From Dromaius novaehollandiae (taxonomy: Eukaryota > Chordata > Aves > Casuariiformes > Dromaiidae): a stretch of 64,000 bases of DNA. Of the stretch, positions 22,689 through 33,530 are shown one piece after another. The notes beneath the pieces were generated by a model. That model ran no database searches and was not told where the DNA came from. It saw nothing but the letters and a program-made list of their open reading frames with translations. Made by a program: the position numbers and the translations under genes. The stretch spans positions 186,001 through 250,000 of the forward strand of contig NW_026991372.1 in the NCBI RefSeq assembly GCF_036370855.1. Reading direction: 5' to 3'. The stretch's first letter is position 1, and every line of letters begins with the position of its first letter.

Positions 22689-25600
22689 CTAGGAGATCTG
22701 GTTGTTGAGCTGCCCCGGGTACTGCTCGAGCCGCTTGCTGGCCTCCTCGCTCAGCGCGTCGCCTGCGCCAGCGCCGGGCAGCGGCTGTCGGCTCCGCCAG
22801 CCCCACAGCCTGCCCGGCCCCACTGCAGCCCCACAGCCTGCCCCAGCCCCACAGCCTGCCCGGCCCCACTGCAGCCCCACAGCCTGCCCCAGCCCCACTG
22901 CAGCCCCACAGCTCCCCACAGCCTGCCCCAGCCCCACACCTGCCCCAGCCCCACAGCCTGCCCGGCCCCACTGCAGCCCCACAGCCTGCCCGGCCCCACA
23001 GCCTGCCCGGCCCCACTGCAGCCCCACAGCTCCCCACAGCCTGCCCCAGCCCCACAGCCTGCCCGGCCCCACTGCAGCCCCACAGCTCCCCACAGCCTGC
23101 CCCAGCCCCACAGCCTGCCCCAGCCCCACAGCCTGCCCGGCCCCACTGCAGCCCCACAGCCTGCCCCAGCCCCACAGCCTGCCCGGCCCCACTGCAGCCC
23201 CACAGCTCCCCACAGCCTGCCCCAGCCCCACACCTGCCCCAGCCCCACAGCCTGCCCGGCCCCACTGCAGCCCCAGCCCCACAGCCTGCCCGGCCCCACA
23301 GCCTGCCCCAGCCCCACTGCAGCCCCACAGCTCCCCACAGCCTGCCCGGCCCCACTGCAGCCCCACAGCTCCCCACAGCCTGCCCCAGCCCCACTGCAGC
23401 CCCACAGCTCCCCACAGCCTGCCCGGCCCCACTGCAGCCCCACAGCCTGCCCGGCCCCACAGCCTGCCCGGCCCCACTGCAGCCCCACAGCTCTCCACAG
23501 CCTGCCCCAGCCCCACTGCCCTACTGCAGCCCCACAGCCTGCCTGGCCCCACTGCAGCCCCACAGCTCCCCACAGCCTGCCCCAGCCCCACAGCCTGCCC
23601 CACAGTGCCCCACACCTGCCCCAGCCCCACAGCCTGCCCACAGTGCCCCACAGCCTGCCCAGCCCCACACCCTGCCCCACAGCTCCCCACAGCCTGCTCC
23701 ACCCCCTCAACCTGCCCCAGCCCCTAACCTGCCCAGCCCCACTGCATCCCGCAGCCCCATCGTTCCCCAGCACCGCCGTCGGGACGCCCCACACCGCCCT
23801 CGCCCCAGCGCCCCCCCCGCGCCGGCCCCGGCCGTTACCGATGTGGCAGCTGTGCACCCAGATGCGGTGCCCGTCGTACTTGCAGTTGCATTTCATGGCG
23901 TTGTTGGTGAAGTCGCTCTCCGCCACCTCGAAGTTGGGGTTGATCACGACCTGTGGAGCACGGACGCTGGAGGTGGGGGGGCACAGCCCCGTGCAGCCCC
24001 ACGCCGGCTGGCCCCAGCGGAGCCCATAGCTGGGCACGGCTCCAGCGGCCCCGGCCCCACAGCACTCAGCCCTGCAGCCCGGCCGGGGTCAGGGGGAGCC
24101 CCAGGTCCGGCCAGGGCCATTCGGGACGCGGCTCTTCCCCGCCGGGAAGCCTGGCCCCGGGCCGGTGGAGGCAGCCGGCTGGGAGCCGGGGCACGGGCGC
24201 ACGGGGGGGCTGCGAGCAGGGTGGGGGCCCCGGTGGCAGCACCTGCAGGATGTAATTTCCCGGCTTGACGTCGGTGATGTCGATCCACTGGCAGTCGATG
24301 TCGTGGCGGTAGAGGTCCCAGCAGCCCACGGTGATGCCCTGCTCCCCGAAGTTGGCGCACTCGTAGCGCTTGGCCACGTCTGCGGGCGGGAGGGAGCGCG
24401 GCTCAGCGCGGCGGCACCCGGCACCCGGCACCCGGCACCCGGGCAGGGCTGCGCCCGGGGCCCCGTGGCGCCCACCTTCCTCGCACTCGGTGTCCTCGAG
24501 GCAGAAGCTGGCCTTGTGGCCCTCCGCCACCTTGGTGCCGTTGGGCGTCAGGATGTCGTAGTGGGTGAAGATGTCCATGCTGTGGTAGTGCCTGCAGGAG
24601 CCGCAGCCGCCCTGAGCCTGCTGCACCGGGGCGGCCGAGGGGGACGGGGACGGGACCCCACAGAGCCAACAGGAGACTTGTCCTGGCCTGCGGCAGGTCC
24701 CCCCAACCCGCCGCGCTCGGGGAGGGTCCCGCAGCCCCGGCCCTGGGGCGGCAGCACTGCAAGGTCGGGCAGAGCTCTGCCCTGCCCTGCGACGGGACGA
24801 GGCTGCCCCCGGCCAGCGGGACGCCCCGGCCGAGCCGGGGGGCTCATCTGCGTGGCACCGCCCGCAGACCCCTCCTGGCAGCCCCAGAGCCAGAGCCAGA
24901 GCCAGAGCCGGCCCTGAGCCGAAGCAGGCAGGACTGGGCAGCCACAGCCCCCAGGCTCAGCCGCCCCACCAGCGTCACCCTCACCGGCATCGCCCTCACC
25001 GGCATCCCCATCACCGGCATCCCCCTCACCAGCATCACCCTCACCGGCATCCCCCTCACTGGCATTAGCATCACCATCACTGGCATCCCCCTCACTGGCA
25101 TTAGCATCCCCCGCACCGGCATCCCCCGCACCGGCATCGCCCGCGCCCTCTCCCGCCCGCCGGGCCAGGCCGAGCCGCGCACGCACCGGTGGCACTCGTG
25201 CCAGACCCAGGAGTGGCGGCCGGCCTTGGGGCGGAAGTCGGCGCGGCCGTTGTTGTGGATCTGGGAGGAGAAGCGGAGCAGGCGGCGGTGCCCGTAGGGC
25301 CAGTTGGCGAGGCGGGCCGAGCTGGAGAGGCAGTTCTCCTCCGCGGCGCAGTACAGCATGTGCAGCGGCCGGTCCTCGATGTACGCCGTCTCCTGCACCA
25401 GCGGGGCGTGCAGCAGCAGGTCGGAGGCGGCTGGGGAACACAGGGCCGTTCAGGGACAGGCGGCCGCTCCGCCGGCACGGGGGACGGCAGGGATGGGCGA
25501 GCACCCTGCGGCGGCAGGACTGGGCCAGCAGCCGCCCTGCAGAGCCACGGCCGGGCGAACGCGTGCTCACCCCACCAGCGGGGCAGGAGGTGCCCCCGCA

Positions 25601-28600
25601 GCCCCCCCACCTGCAAACCCCAGTGCCCACAGCCCCATCACCTGCAAACCCCATCACCTGCAGACCCCATGGCTTGCAGCCCCCAGCCCCCATCGCCTGC
25701 AACCCCCATCGCCTGCAGCCCCATGGCCCCACCACTGCAGACCCCCCCCCCACCCGCGAACCCCCCGGCCGCTCACTCTCGGAGCAGATGACGCCGGCAG
25801 CGAAGCGCGTGCCCGTGTTCTTGCAGTTGAGGTTTGCGCCGTGGTGCTGGCAGTGGCTCAGGGCCATCTCGTGGCCCTCGCACTTCACGCCGCTAAGCAC
25901 CATCTCCGTCACGTTGCTGGCGTCCCAGTACCACGTCTCCTGGGGACGGGGGCGAGCCGGGCTGGGCAGCGGCAGGGCCCCACGGCAGCCGCCCCCCCGC
26001 ACCCCCCGGAGCCGCCAGCCCTGCCCGGGCACCCCGGTGCCCACGCCGGCCCCGTCCCGCCGGCCGCCCCGCCGGCACCTACCGTCACGGCGTGCAGGGA
26101 GTAGCCCAGCCCCAGCTGGCGACAGGCCACCATGGCCTCCTTGGTGGTCCAGCCGTCGCTGCACACCGTGCCCCACTTACTGCCTCGCTTCACCTCCACG
26201 CGGCCCTCGGACGCCGTCCTGCCGCCGGCCAGGCGGATCTGCGGGAGAGGCCTGGGGCCGTCAGCGCCCCGGCCCCGGCGTCGGCCCCATCCCGGTCCCG
26301 GCCCCATCCCGGTCCCGGTCCCGCGGCGCTGCTGGCGGCTCCTGCCCGGCCCCGCGGCCCCGCACCTACTTGCAAGCCGTGGTTAGCGAATCCCAGCCCC
26401 AGCTGGCGACAGGCCACCATCGCCTCCAGCGTGCCCCAGCCTTCGCCGCAGACCAGGCCCCAGCGGGGCTGGCCGCCGTCGGCCCCCACCGCCACCTCGA
26501 CCCGCCCCTCCGCGCGGCTCCGGCCCCCGCTCAGCCGAATCTGCGGGGAGAGCGGCGGCATCACCCGCGGGACCCAGCCCAGCCCGGCCCGCTGCTGCGG
26601 TGGGGCCCCAGGCTGCGGGGATGCCGGAGCTGCGGGGATGCCAGGGATGCCGGATGCCCGGGCCATGGGGATGCCGGGGATGCCGGAGCTGTGGGGATGC
26701 CGGAGCTGTGGGGATGCCGGATGCCCGGGCCATGGGGATGCCAGGGATGCCGGAGCCCCGGGGATGCCGGAGCTGTGGGGATGCCGGATGCCCGGGCCAT
26801 GGGGATGCCGGGGATGCCGGAGCTGTGGGGATGCCGGATGCCCAGGCCATGGGGATGCCGGGGATGCCGGAGCTGTGGGGATGCCGGATGCCCGGGCCAC
26901 GGGGATGCCAGGGATGCCAGAGCCCCAGGGATGCTGGAGCTGTGGGGATGCCGGATGCCCGGGCCATGGGGATGCCAGGGATGCCGGAGCCCCGGGGATG
27001 CTGGGCGTGAGCGGAGCTGGTGGCAGCTCCCGGGGCCCAGCGCGGTGCTGGGGCCACAGGAGCAAAGCTGCTCGCGGCTTCGTCCCTGGCTGGGGAAGCA
27101 GCGCGCTCCTCAGCGCGGTCTCGCTCCAGCAGTGACAGGCAGCGGCAAGTTCGGTACGCAGCGGGGATGAAACGCCGGGCCGGGGCAGACGGCACCGCGC
27201 TGCTCCAGGCTCCCTCATTTCATCATCAGGTTAAAAAAAAAAAAAAATCTCTCCTGGTTGGCCCACGGGGATTTTTTTTCTGATGCTTCGGCACAGGCAG
27301 AGCTGGGGGGGGGGGGGGGGGGGGCAGCTGCTGCCCCACAGCACCCCACACATAGGGACACCCAGACCCCACGGCCCCTCCTGCCCCCACCCCCCCAGGG
27401 CAGCTGGGGACACCGGCCCCCCAGGGCAGCCCTTGCCCCAAACCCGGGGAGCACGTGGGGCGCAGCGGGGCAGACACCCTGCAGCGGGCCCGGGGCCCCC
27501 CCGGCTCCGTCCCCGCCTCGCCAGGCCCCCGCGCGGCGCCCACCAGGTTCTCGTAGCCCATGTAGGGGACGTTGCAGCGAACGGCCGCGTCCTCGGCGTG
27601 CTTGCAGTCCTCCTCCGTGATGTTCTTGAAGGGGCAGCTCCAGAGGGACTGCTCGGTGCCCGCGCACTGCACCTCGCTCAGGTGGATGGGCCCCGTCCCT
27701 GCCGCGGGGAGGGCCGGGGCTCAGCGGCGCGGGGCGGCTGCAGCCCCCCTGCCGCCCCCGGGCCCCCGGCCCCTCACCTTGGCCCATGCGCGCCCCGGTG
27801 AGCGCCTCCTTGGCGCTGCCGAAGCCCAGCTCGCGGCACACCACGCTGGCCGACAGCAGGTTCCAGCGGTCGTCGCAGATGGTGCCCCACTCGCTGCTCT
27901 TGAGCACCTCGACGCGGCCCTCCCCGACCTTCGCGCCGCCCTTCAGCCGGATCCGCAGCTGCTGGGGAGCACGGGTCGGGCACGGCACGGCACGGCGTGG
28001 TGGCACGGCAAGGCACGGCGCAGCCCAGCCCGGCATGGCATGGTGCAGCCCGGCATGGCATGTGCAGCCCAACACAGCATGGCGCAGCACGGCACAGTGC
28101 AGCACGGCATGGCACGGTGCAGCCCAACATTGCATGGTGCAACTATGGCATGGTGCAGCCCAGCCCGGCATGGCACGGTGTGGCACGGCACGGCACAGCC
28201 CAGCATGGCCCAACACAGCATGGCGCAGCCCAGCCCGGCACAGTGCAGCACGGCATTGCATGGTGCAGCCCAGTATGGCACATTGCAGCCCAGCACGGCA
28301 TGGTGCAGCCCAGCGCAGCGTGGTGCAGCCCAGCACGGTGTAGCGCAGCCCAGCCCGGCACGGCACGGCGTGGCATGGCAAGGTGCAGCCCGGACGATGC
28401 TGGCCATGCCTCCAGGGATGCACAGGGCCAGGGACCGTCCCCACCCGCTGCCCCGTCACGCAGGGGCCCAGCACAGCCCGCTCCCAGCCCCTGCCCCTGC
28501 CCCTGCCCGGCTGGGCAGCGGGGCAGCCGCCAGCCCCCCAGCCGCAGCGCTCACCTGGCCCTGCTGCTGCTGCTGCTGCCGCTGCTTCTTCTTGTGGGCG

Positions 28601-31600
28601 CCGGCGGCGGCGGCGAAGAGGGGCCCGGGCAGGCAGCTGACGACGGCGGGCATGCCGGCCGCGCAGGCCGCCGAGGCGTTGCCGCGGTAGAAGTCGAAGG
28701 CGCACAGGGAGAGGTGCGCCTCCGTCCCCGCGCACGACACCGAGTGCAGGCGGTAGTTGAGCTGCTGCCGCTCCGCGAACAGCCTGCAAGGAGAGCGCGC
28801 AGCCCTGAGCGGGCCGGCGGGGCGGCCGGGAGCGGGGGGGGCCGGCGGACCCCCAGCCTGCCGCGCTCGCTGCACGCCCCGGCGGCCCCCGCGGCGTGGG
28901 ACGGGCGGCTCCGGCGGCGACGAGCGGCCTCCTGGCACTGGGCTCGCCGCCGGAGCCATTTACCTCTTCTTGGACCCTACGGCCTGCCTGTGCTTGTGTT
29001 TGGGGCCAGATTTGGAGGCCAGCCTGGAAGACAGAAAACGCCGAGGAGCCCGGGGCCCCGTGGCTGCCACCCCCACCCCCAGCCGCAGCCGCAGCCGCAG
29101 CCACAGCTCCCACTGAAAACCGGAGCTGGAAGCGATGGCCCTCCCGGGAGCCCCGTGCCGGTCCCCTTGCGTCACGCAGCAGTGCAGCGGCATCGTCTGC
29201 TGCCTGGCCATGGGCCACAGCCGCCTTTCGCAGCAGCGATGTGGTTTCCAACGTTGCCCCAGGAAACCCTGCTGGATGCAGCAGCATCCCTGCTGCCTGC
29301 TCCCGCAGCATCCCTGCCGCCTGCTCCCGCGGCATCCCTGCCACCTGCTCCCGCGGCATCCCTGCCACCTGCTCCCGCAGCATCCCTGCCGCCTGCTCCC
29401 GCGGCATCCCTGCCGCATCGTCCCGCAGCATCCCTGCCGCCTGCTCCCGCAGCATCCCTGCCGCATCATCCCGCAGCATCCCTGCCGCATCGTCCCACGG
29501 CATCCCTGCCGCCTGCTCCCGCAGCATCCCTGCCGCATCGTCCCGCAGCATCCCTGCCGCATCGTCCCACGGCATCCCTGCTGCCTGCTCCCGCAGCATC
29601 CCTGCCGCATCGTCCCGCAGCATCCCTGCCGCATCGTCCCACGGCATCCCTGCCACCTGCTCCCGCAGCATCCCTGCCGCATCGTCCCGCAGCATCCCTG
29701 CCGCATCGTCCCGCAGCATCCCTGCCGCCTGCTCCCGCAGCATCCCTGCCACATCGTCCCGCAGCATCCCTGCCGCATCGTCCCGCAGCATCCCTGCCGC
29801 ATCGTCCCGCAGCATCCCTGCCGCCTGCTCCCGCGGCATCCCTGCCACCTGCTCCCGCAGCATCCCTGCCGCATCGTCCCGCAGCATCCCTGCCGCCTGC
29901 TCCCGCAGCATCCCTGCCGCATCGTCCCGCCGCATCCCTGCCGCCTGCTCCCGCAGCAGCAGGTCGAACGTGGGCGGCAGCGACAGGCCCCTGCCCACGT
30001 CCTCCTCTGGATGCCAGACGTGGCCGGGTCATGCTCCCGCGGAGCAGGGCACCCACAAACGTGGCCCCCGCGTGCGGCAAGCACGGCAGGCGCTGTGCCC
30101 AGCACCGCTGGCCCCGGGAAGCGAGCGAGGCACCCCGGGCAGCTTGCACGGCTGTGGCGGCCAGGCGGGGAGCTGCCCAGCCCTGGTGCGGCCCCGACAT
30201 GCGGGGCGTCACCTCGCTCAGCAGGGAGGAAGGCGCTGGGCACGACCGAGGTCCCAGCGGCGGCGAGAGAAGGGCTGAGAGCTCCAAACGGGCGCAGGGA
30301 TGGCGCAAGGCACGAGCCCAGGACAAGGTAAAACTGGATGCTGCGTCCCCTTCTGTGCCCCCCAACACAAAAGACGTCAGTGCCATGGAGCGAGCGCTGC
30401 AGAGAGCCTGAGACCGTCGGGGGCTCAGCCCGAGACGAGCCCCAGCGGCAGCCGGGTTATCAGGCGATGGAGCCAGGCTCCGTGCAGCAGAGCAGGGCAC
30501 AGGGGACCGCAGGCACGAACCACAGCAAGGAGCTCAGAACGGACACGAGGGAAACCGTCCCCGTGGGGACAGCTCACCGTCGAGGAGGGGCCAGGACAGC
30601 CCCATCCCTGCAGATTCTCCAAGACCGAGGGGATAAAGCCCCGAGCCGGCTCTGCCCCCAGGGCTGACCCTGCTCGGGGCACCGGGTCGGACTGCAGACC
30701 TCGGAGGTCCCCCCGGCCTGGTCCCCCCCGGCCTGGATTAGCCCACGGTCCCCTGGCAGACAGGGCGAGGGAGCGAGTGGGGCGGAGGGCGCGCGGGGTC
30801 CTGGGAGGATGCCGCATCCAGGCACGGCCCGCCACGCCGCGCCCATCACCCCGGCATCGGGCACCCCCAGCCCTGCTCCTGCCCACGGCAGCCCTCCCCA
30901 CGGCGGGGCCCGCGGGGCCGCAGCACCGCAGCCCTCGAACCGGCGCCGGGCTGCCTCTGCCGCGGGAGAGGGGCCGCGCTCGGGGGGACCCCGCTGCAGC
31001 AGACCCCACGCGGCAAGCACGGGCACGCCGGGGCCCGCGGCTCTGCTCCGGCTGGATCTGCGCGCCGGGATCCAGCGCCACGGCAGAGCCCGGCTGGGGC
31101 CGGCCGGCCCCGCTCTGCAGCGGGCTCGGCGGACGGAGCGCCCGGCCCCTTACCTGCCGCCCGGCCCCGGGGGCCGGCCCCCGCTCCTGGCCGCGCGCTT
31201 GAACCGCCTGCAGGAGCGACACCGCGGCGGGGCGGTCAGGGCACACACGGTGCTGGGCACGTGCAGCGCCGGGCACCGCGCCGCGGGCAGCGCCCCTGCC
31301 CTGCCGGCCCTCGCCGGCACCGCGGTGCTGCGGGAGCGGGGTGCGTGCCGGCGGCCGTGGCGCCCATCCCCGCTCGGCTGGCGAGCGCCCAGGCAGGCGC
31401 CCGGTGCCGGCCCCACTCACTTGTAGAAGTTCCTGTTCACCTTCCTCTCGGCGGGGAAGCCCAGCATGCCGCAGACCACGCGGCTGTTCTTGCCGTCCCA
31501 GCCCTCGTCGCAGATCTGCGCCCAGCCGTCCTTGTAGCGCACCTCCACGATGCCCTCGGCCACCGGCAGCCGCCGCCGGGCCCCGGCCACCACCGCCCGC

Positions 31601-32738
31601 AGCCGCACCTCCTCCACGTGGCTCTGCTCCGTCTGCGGGGCACCGTCAGCCCCGGCCCCCCGGCCCCCCGGCGAGGACCGGCGCAGGCAGTGCCCCACGC
31701 CGGGCTGCCCCACGGCCGGGCTCCGGGCTGGCGGCTTCCTCACCTCGATGACGTTGGAGTCCTTGAAGCCGGGGATGCGCTCGTCCTTGCAGATGACCCC
31801 CGCGTCTTCCTCGTGGCTGCAGTCGCTGTTGCCCCAGCCCCGGTGTCTGCAGTCCCCGACGCTCTTCTCGCTCCCGCCGCAGTTGAGGTTGTCCAGCCAG
31901 ATCCGCCCTGCGAGGTGCCGGGTGAGGGGGCCGAGCCGCCGCGGCGTCCCGCGGGAACGGGGCAGCCCCGGACGCACACGGAGCAGAGCTCCAAGGGGGC
32001 AGAGCAGCGGGGGGGTGCCACCCCCCCAGAGGGCCGCTCTCCCAGGCACGACCCCCAAAATGGCCCCAAATGCGACGTGCACCCCCAGATCCGGGCAGCC
32101 TCTCCCCTGCAGCGCAGCCCGAGCCGCAGCCACCCCGCGCTGTGCCGGCACGTGTCGTCCCGCCGTGGTGCTGCATGCACAACCCCCAGCCCCCGTGTGT
32201 GCTCGGCCGCTTGCACCTACGCGCATGGCCCCCCCGGCTGCCTGGCACCCGCGTGCACCAACGCACGCGCATGCACCAATGAGGATTCATGCACCAACGC
32301 ATGCACATGCACCAACGCACCGCGTGCACACGCGCACCGCCGGCGCTCGGCCAGGGCCTGCCTGGCCCCCGCGGTGCAGCACGGCGCCGGCGCCCGCTCG
32401 CGGCTCTCACCGATGCCTTTGCCGTACTTGGCGCTGTGGGACCAGCCGGTGGCGGCCACGAAGCCGAGGTGGCGGCACAGCACGTGCGCGTTGGCCAGCG
32501 TGAAGTCGTCGTCGCAGATGGTGCCCCACTCGTCGTTGTAGAAGACCTCGATGCGGCCCTCGCTGTGCTTGCGCGGGTAGCCGGCCAGGCGGAACTGCAG
32601 CGCGGGGCCGGGGCCGCGCGTGGGGCCGGGGCCGGCCGTGGGGCCGGGGGCCGCGGGCTGGGCGCTGCCCACCCACAGCCAGGCGCCGGCCAGCAGCGCC
32701 AGGAGCTCCGGCCGTGCCCAGGCGCCGCGGCTCCCCAT
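22689..32738 (-). CDS. LOXL3: LOXL3, lysyl oxidase-like 3
   Basis: Constitutive coding exons, 5' to 3': 32738-32411 (acceptor at 32748), 31907-31744, 31632-31421, 28783-28555, 27961-27778, 27698-27544, 26540-26370 (8a), 25939-25777, 25430-25187, 24591-24476, 24379-24243, 23950-23839, 22762-22689. They total 2289 nt, 762 aa (human 753). Order: signal peptide ([17 protein letters not shown]), a Gly-Pro linker, four SRCR domains (first [17 protein letters not shown]; fourth split over exons 8 and 9), then the lysyl oxidase domain. Its copper ligands are in [14 protein letters not shown], the quinone-cofactor lysine in [14 protein letters not shown] and its tyrosine partner in ITDVKPGNY. The end [10 protein letters not shown] matches the family. 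Established role: secreted, copper-dependent oxidation of collagen/elastin lysines and fibronectin; nuclear roles are also reported. Additional symmetric exons are listed separately. Introns carry several minisatellites. Confidence 0.97.
22796..23750. repeat. Minisatellite filling the last LOXL3 intron
   Basis: About 0.95 kb built from short modules: CCCCACAGCCTGCCC, GGCCCCACTGCAG, CCCCAGCCCCACAGC and CCCCACAGCTCCCCACAG. They are shuffled into a higher-order pattern of about 60-100 bp. It occupies nearly all of the intron between exons 13 and 14 of LOXL3 and leaves the flanking splice sites intact. Open frames on both strands here are repeat artefacts. Confidence 0.93.
24955..25140. repeat. 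Short CATC-rich tandem repeat in LOXL3 intron 10
   Basis: Tandem 6/12/18-bp variants of 'accggcatcccc' and 'tcaccctcaccggcat'. In the minus-strand frame this yields artefactual Gly-Asp-Ala repeats. It ends about 45 bp before the donor of the exon at 25187. Confidence 0.9.
26083..26238 (-). CDS. LOXL3: LOXL3 exon 8b, in-frame duplicate of the SRCR4 first-half exon
   Basis: 156 nt, 52 codons. It has its own acceptor (CTCTCCCGCAG) and donor (GACG/GTAGGT), both phase 0. It encodes [16 protein letters not shown], then [20 protein letters not shown] and [12 protein letters not shown]. It is clearly paralogous to exon 8a (26540-26370, 57 codons, LRWG-type with [18 protein letters not shown] and ending ANHGLQ), which is also phase 0 at both ends. 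Either can splice to exon 9 ([14 protein letters not shown]). Mammalian LOXL3 as I remember it uses the 8a type; the 8b type resembles fish LOXL3 sequences. Including both would put two half-domains in tandem, so mutually exclusive splicing is the likely reading (inference). Confidence 0.88.
26600..27010. repeat. Minisatellite in LOXL3 intron 7
   Basis: About 66-bp higher-order units of 'ggggatgccgg' modules (ggatgccggagctgtgggg, atgccggatgcccgggccat). Copies are nearly identical, six or so. Length homogenisation suggests recent expansion. Confidence 0.93.
27305..27324. repeat. Poly(G) run of 20
   Basis: Uninterrupted run of about 20 G within LOXL3 intron 7, 220 bp from the donor of the exon at 27544. 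An A run (27234-27247) is close by. A likely source of assembly error and of G-quadruplex structure. Confidence 0.95.
27962..28395. repeat. Degenerate GCACGGCA-type repeat in LOXL3 intron 5
   Basis: About 0.43 kb of 'gcagcccagcccggcatggc', 'gcacggcacggc' and similar modules starting immediately next to the exon ending at 27961. CpG to TpG/CpA changes separate the copies, indicating an older, methylated array. Confidence 0.88.
28964..29023 (-). CDS. LOXL3: LOXL3 60-nt symmetric cassette exon encoding a basic segment
   Basis: Acceptor CTGTCTTCCAG and donor AAGAG/GTAAAT are both strong. Sixty nt, entered and left in the same phase, so inclusion adds 20 residues without changing frame. The encoded peptide includes [18 protein letters not shown], a Lys/Arg/His-rich run like a nuclear-localisation or heparin-binding patch. 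It would sit inside SRCR2 between NFYK and LFAERQQ. Skipping it gives YKLFAERQQ, which matches mammalian YRLLAQRQQ. The call rests on splice signals and phase; no transcript is available. Confidence 0.75.
29270..29960. repeat. Minisatellite in LOXL3, 21-24-bp units
   Basis: Roughly 30 copies of 'cgcagcatccctgccgc' joined to either 'atcgtcc' or 'ctgctcc', arranged as alternating unit types. It lies 250 bp upstream (in transcription) of the 60-nt cassette exon. The very long minus-strand open frame through it is a repeat artefact. Confidence 0.94.
29961..31150. other. LOXL3 intronic sequence between the two cassette exons, no further feature
   Basis: GC-rich non-repetitive DNA. I looked for more small exons with phase-compatible GT/AG ends and found none convincing. 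Confidence 0.4.
31154..31207 (-). CDS. LOXL3: LOXL3 54-nt symmetric cassette exon encoding a second basic segment
   Basis: Acceptor GTCGCTCCTGCAG and donor GGCAG/GTAAGG. The 54 nt are in the same phase as the 60-nt cassette, so inclusion adds 18 residues at exactly the same place in SRCR2, after NFYK. The encoded peptide is [18 protein letters not shown], again Arg/Lys-rich at its start. The two cassettes are not obviously similar in sequence apart from charge. Whether they are alternatives to one another or can be combined cannot be read from DNA. Confidence 0.65.
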
Positions 32739-33049
32739 GGCAGCTGCCCTGCGGGGAGACGGCGTCAGGGGCGGGCGGCCGCGCGGCAGCCCCAGCCCCG
32801 GCCCCGGCGGGATCCCGGCTCCCCGGCCCCAGACGCGTCCCTGCTCCCCGCGGCCGCCCCGGCTCCTCTCTCCCAGACCCAGGCGGGTAAAACCCCCCGG
32901 TCGCACGCAGCTCGGCTTGGCACTGCTGCGGCGCTGCTCCGCGCCCCGGACCTGCCGGCAGGGCTGCTGCAGAGCTGCCAGCGCCCGCTGCGACCTGCGT
33001 CCTGCTGCAACCCGCGTCCCGTCGCGACCCGCGTCCCGCTGTGACCCGT

Positions 33050-33530
33050 GTCCTCCACGACCCACACCAGCCTCCTCAGCACACAACAGTGGGGACGTTT
33101 CCCTATAAACCACCTTCCCACGCGCTTTACACGGGCAGGGACCTCTCAAACCCAGCGCCGGGGCCGTGGCAGCTCTGTGCAGGCAGACGGCGGCTCGGGG
33201 ACCCGGGGGGGCCGGCGCCGGGCACCCCACACCCCGGGCACCGCCCTGGGTCGCGAGAACAAAACACCCCGCGGCAGCGGCTGCACGGGGCTGACGGACG
33301 GCGGCACAGTCACCGCCGGGCTCCGCACAAACAGCCGCCGTCTGCAGCCCTTCACGGGGCCACAGGTTCGGTTAATTGGAGTAACTGTGCCGGCACAGCA
33401 GGCCGAGGCTGGAAGGCGTTCAACCCGTCCCGCACGACCTTTCAGTGAATAATTAGCACACAACAAAACCAGCGCAGCTCCCGCCAAGGGGATTAAAGCT
33501 GGTCACCTGCTGCAGCAAAAATGCGGCTGC
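33050..33530. other. Lower-GC non-coding patch in LOXL3 intron 1
   Basis: Contrasts with the GC-rich surroundings. It contains 'ggttaattggagtaactgtg', 'cagtgaataattagcacaca' and other AT-rich words, including TAATTG/TAATTA homeodomain-like cores, with no open frame or repeat. A candidate enhancer, unsupported beyond composition. Confidence 0.3.

Noticed and set aside
24955-25140. CRISPR-like direct repeats in the CATC-rich segment
   Set aside because: Units are 6-18 bp with no unique spacers, in a vertebrate intron; this is an ordinary tandem repeat. No array in the window has repeat-spacer structure.
28050-28390. Possible tRNA or small RNA cluster in the GCACGGCA repeat
   Set aside because: No A/B box, anticodon loop or cloverleaf pairing is apparent; the periodicity is explained by tandem duplication.
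29135-30331. His-Pro-Cys-Arg-rich plus-strand frame resembling a repetitive secreted protein
   Set aside because: It is the translation of a minisatellite in a LOXL3 intron and lies on the opposite strand to the gene.
30425-31420. A separate minus-strand gene between the LOXL3 cassette exons
   Set aside because: The frame is GC-driven; the only supported coding piece here is the 54-nt exon at 31154-31207.
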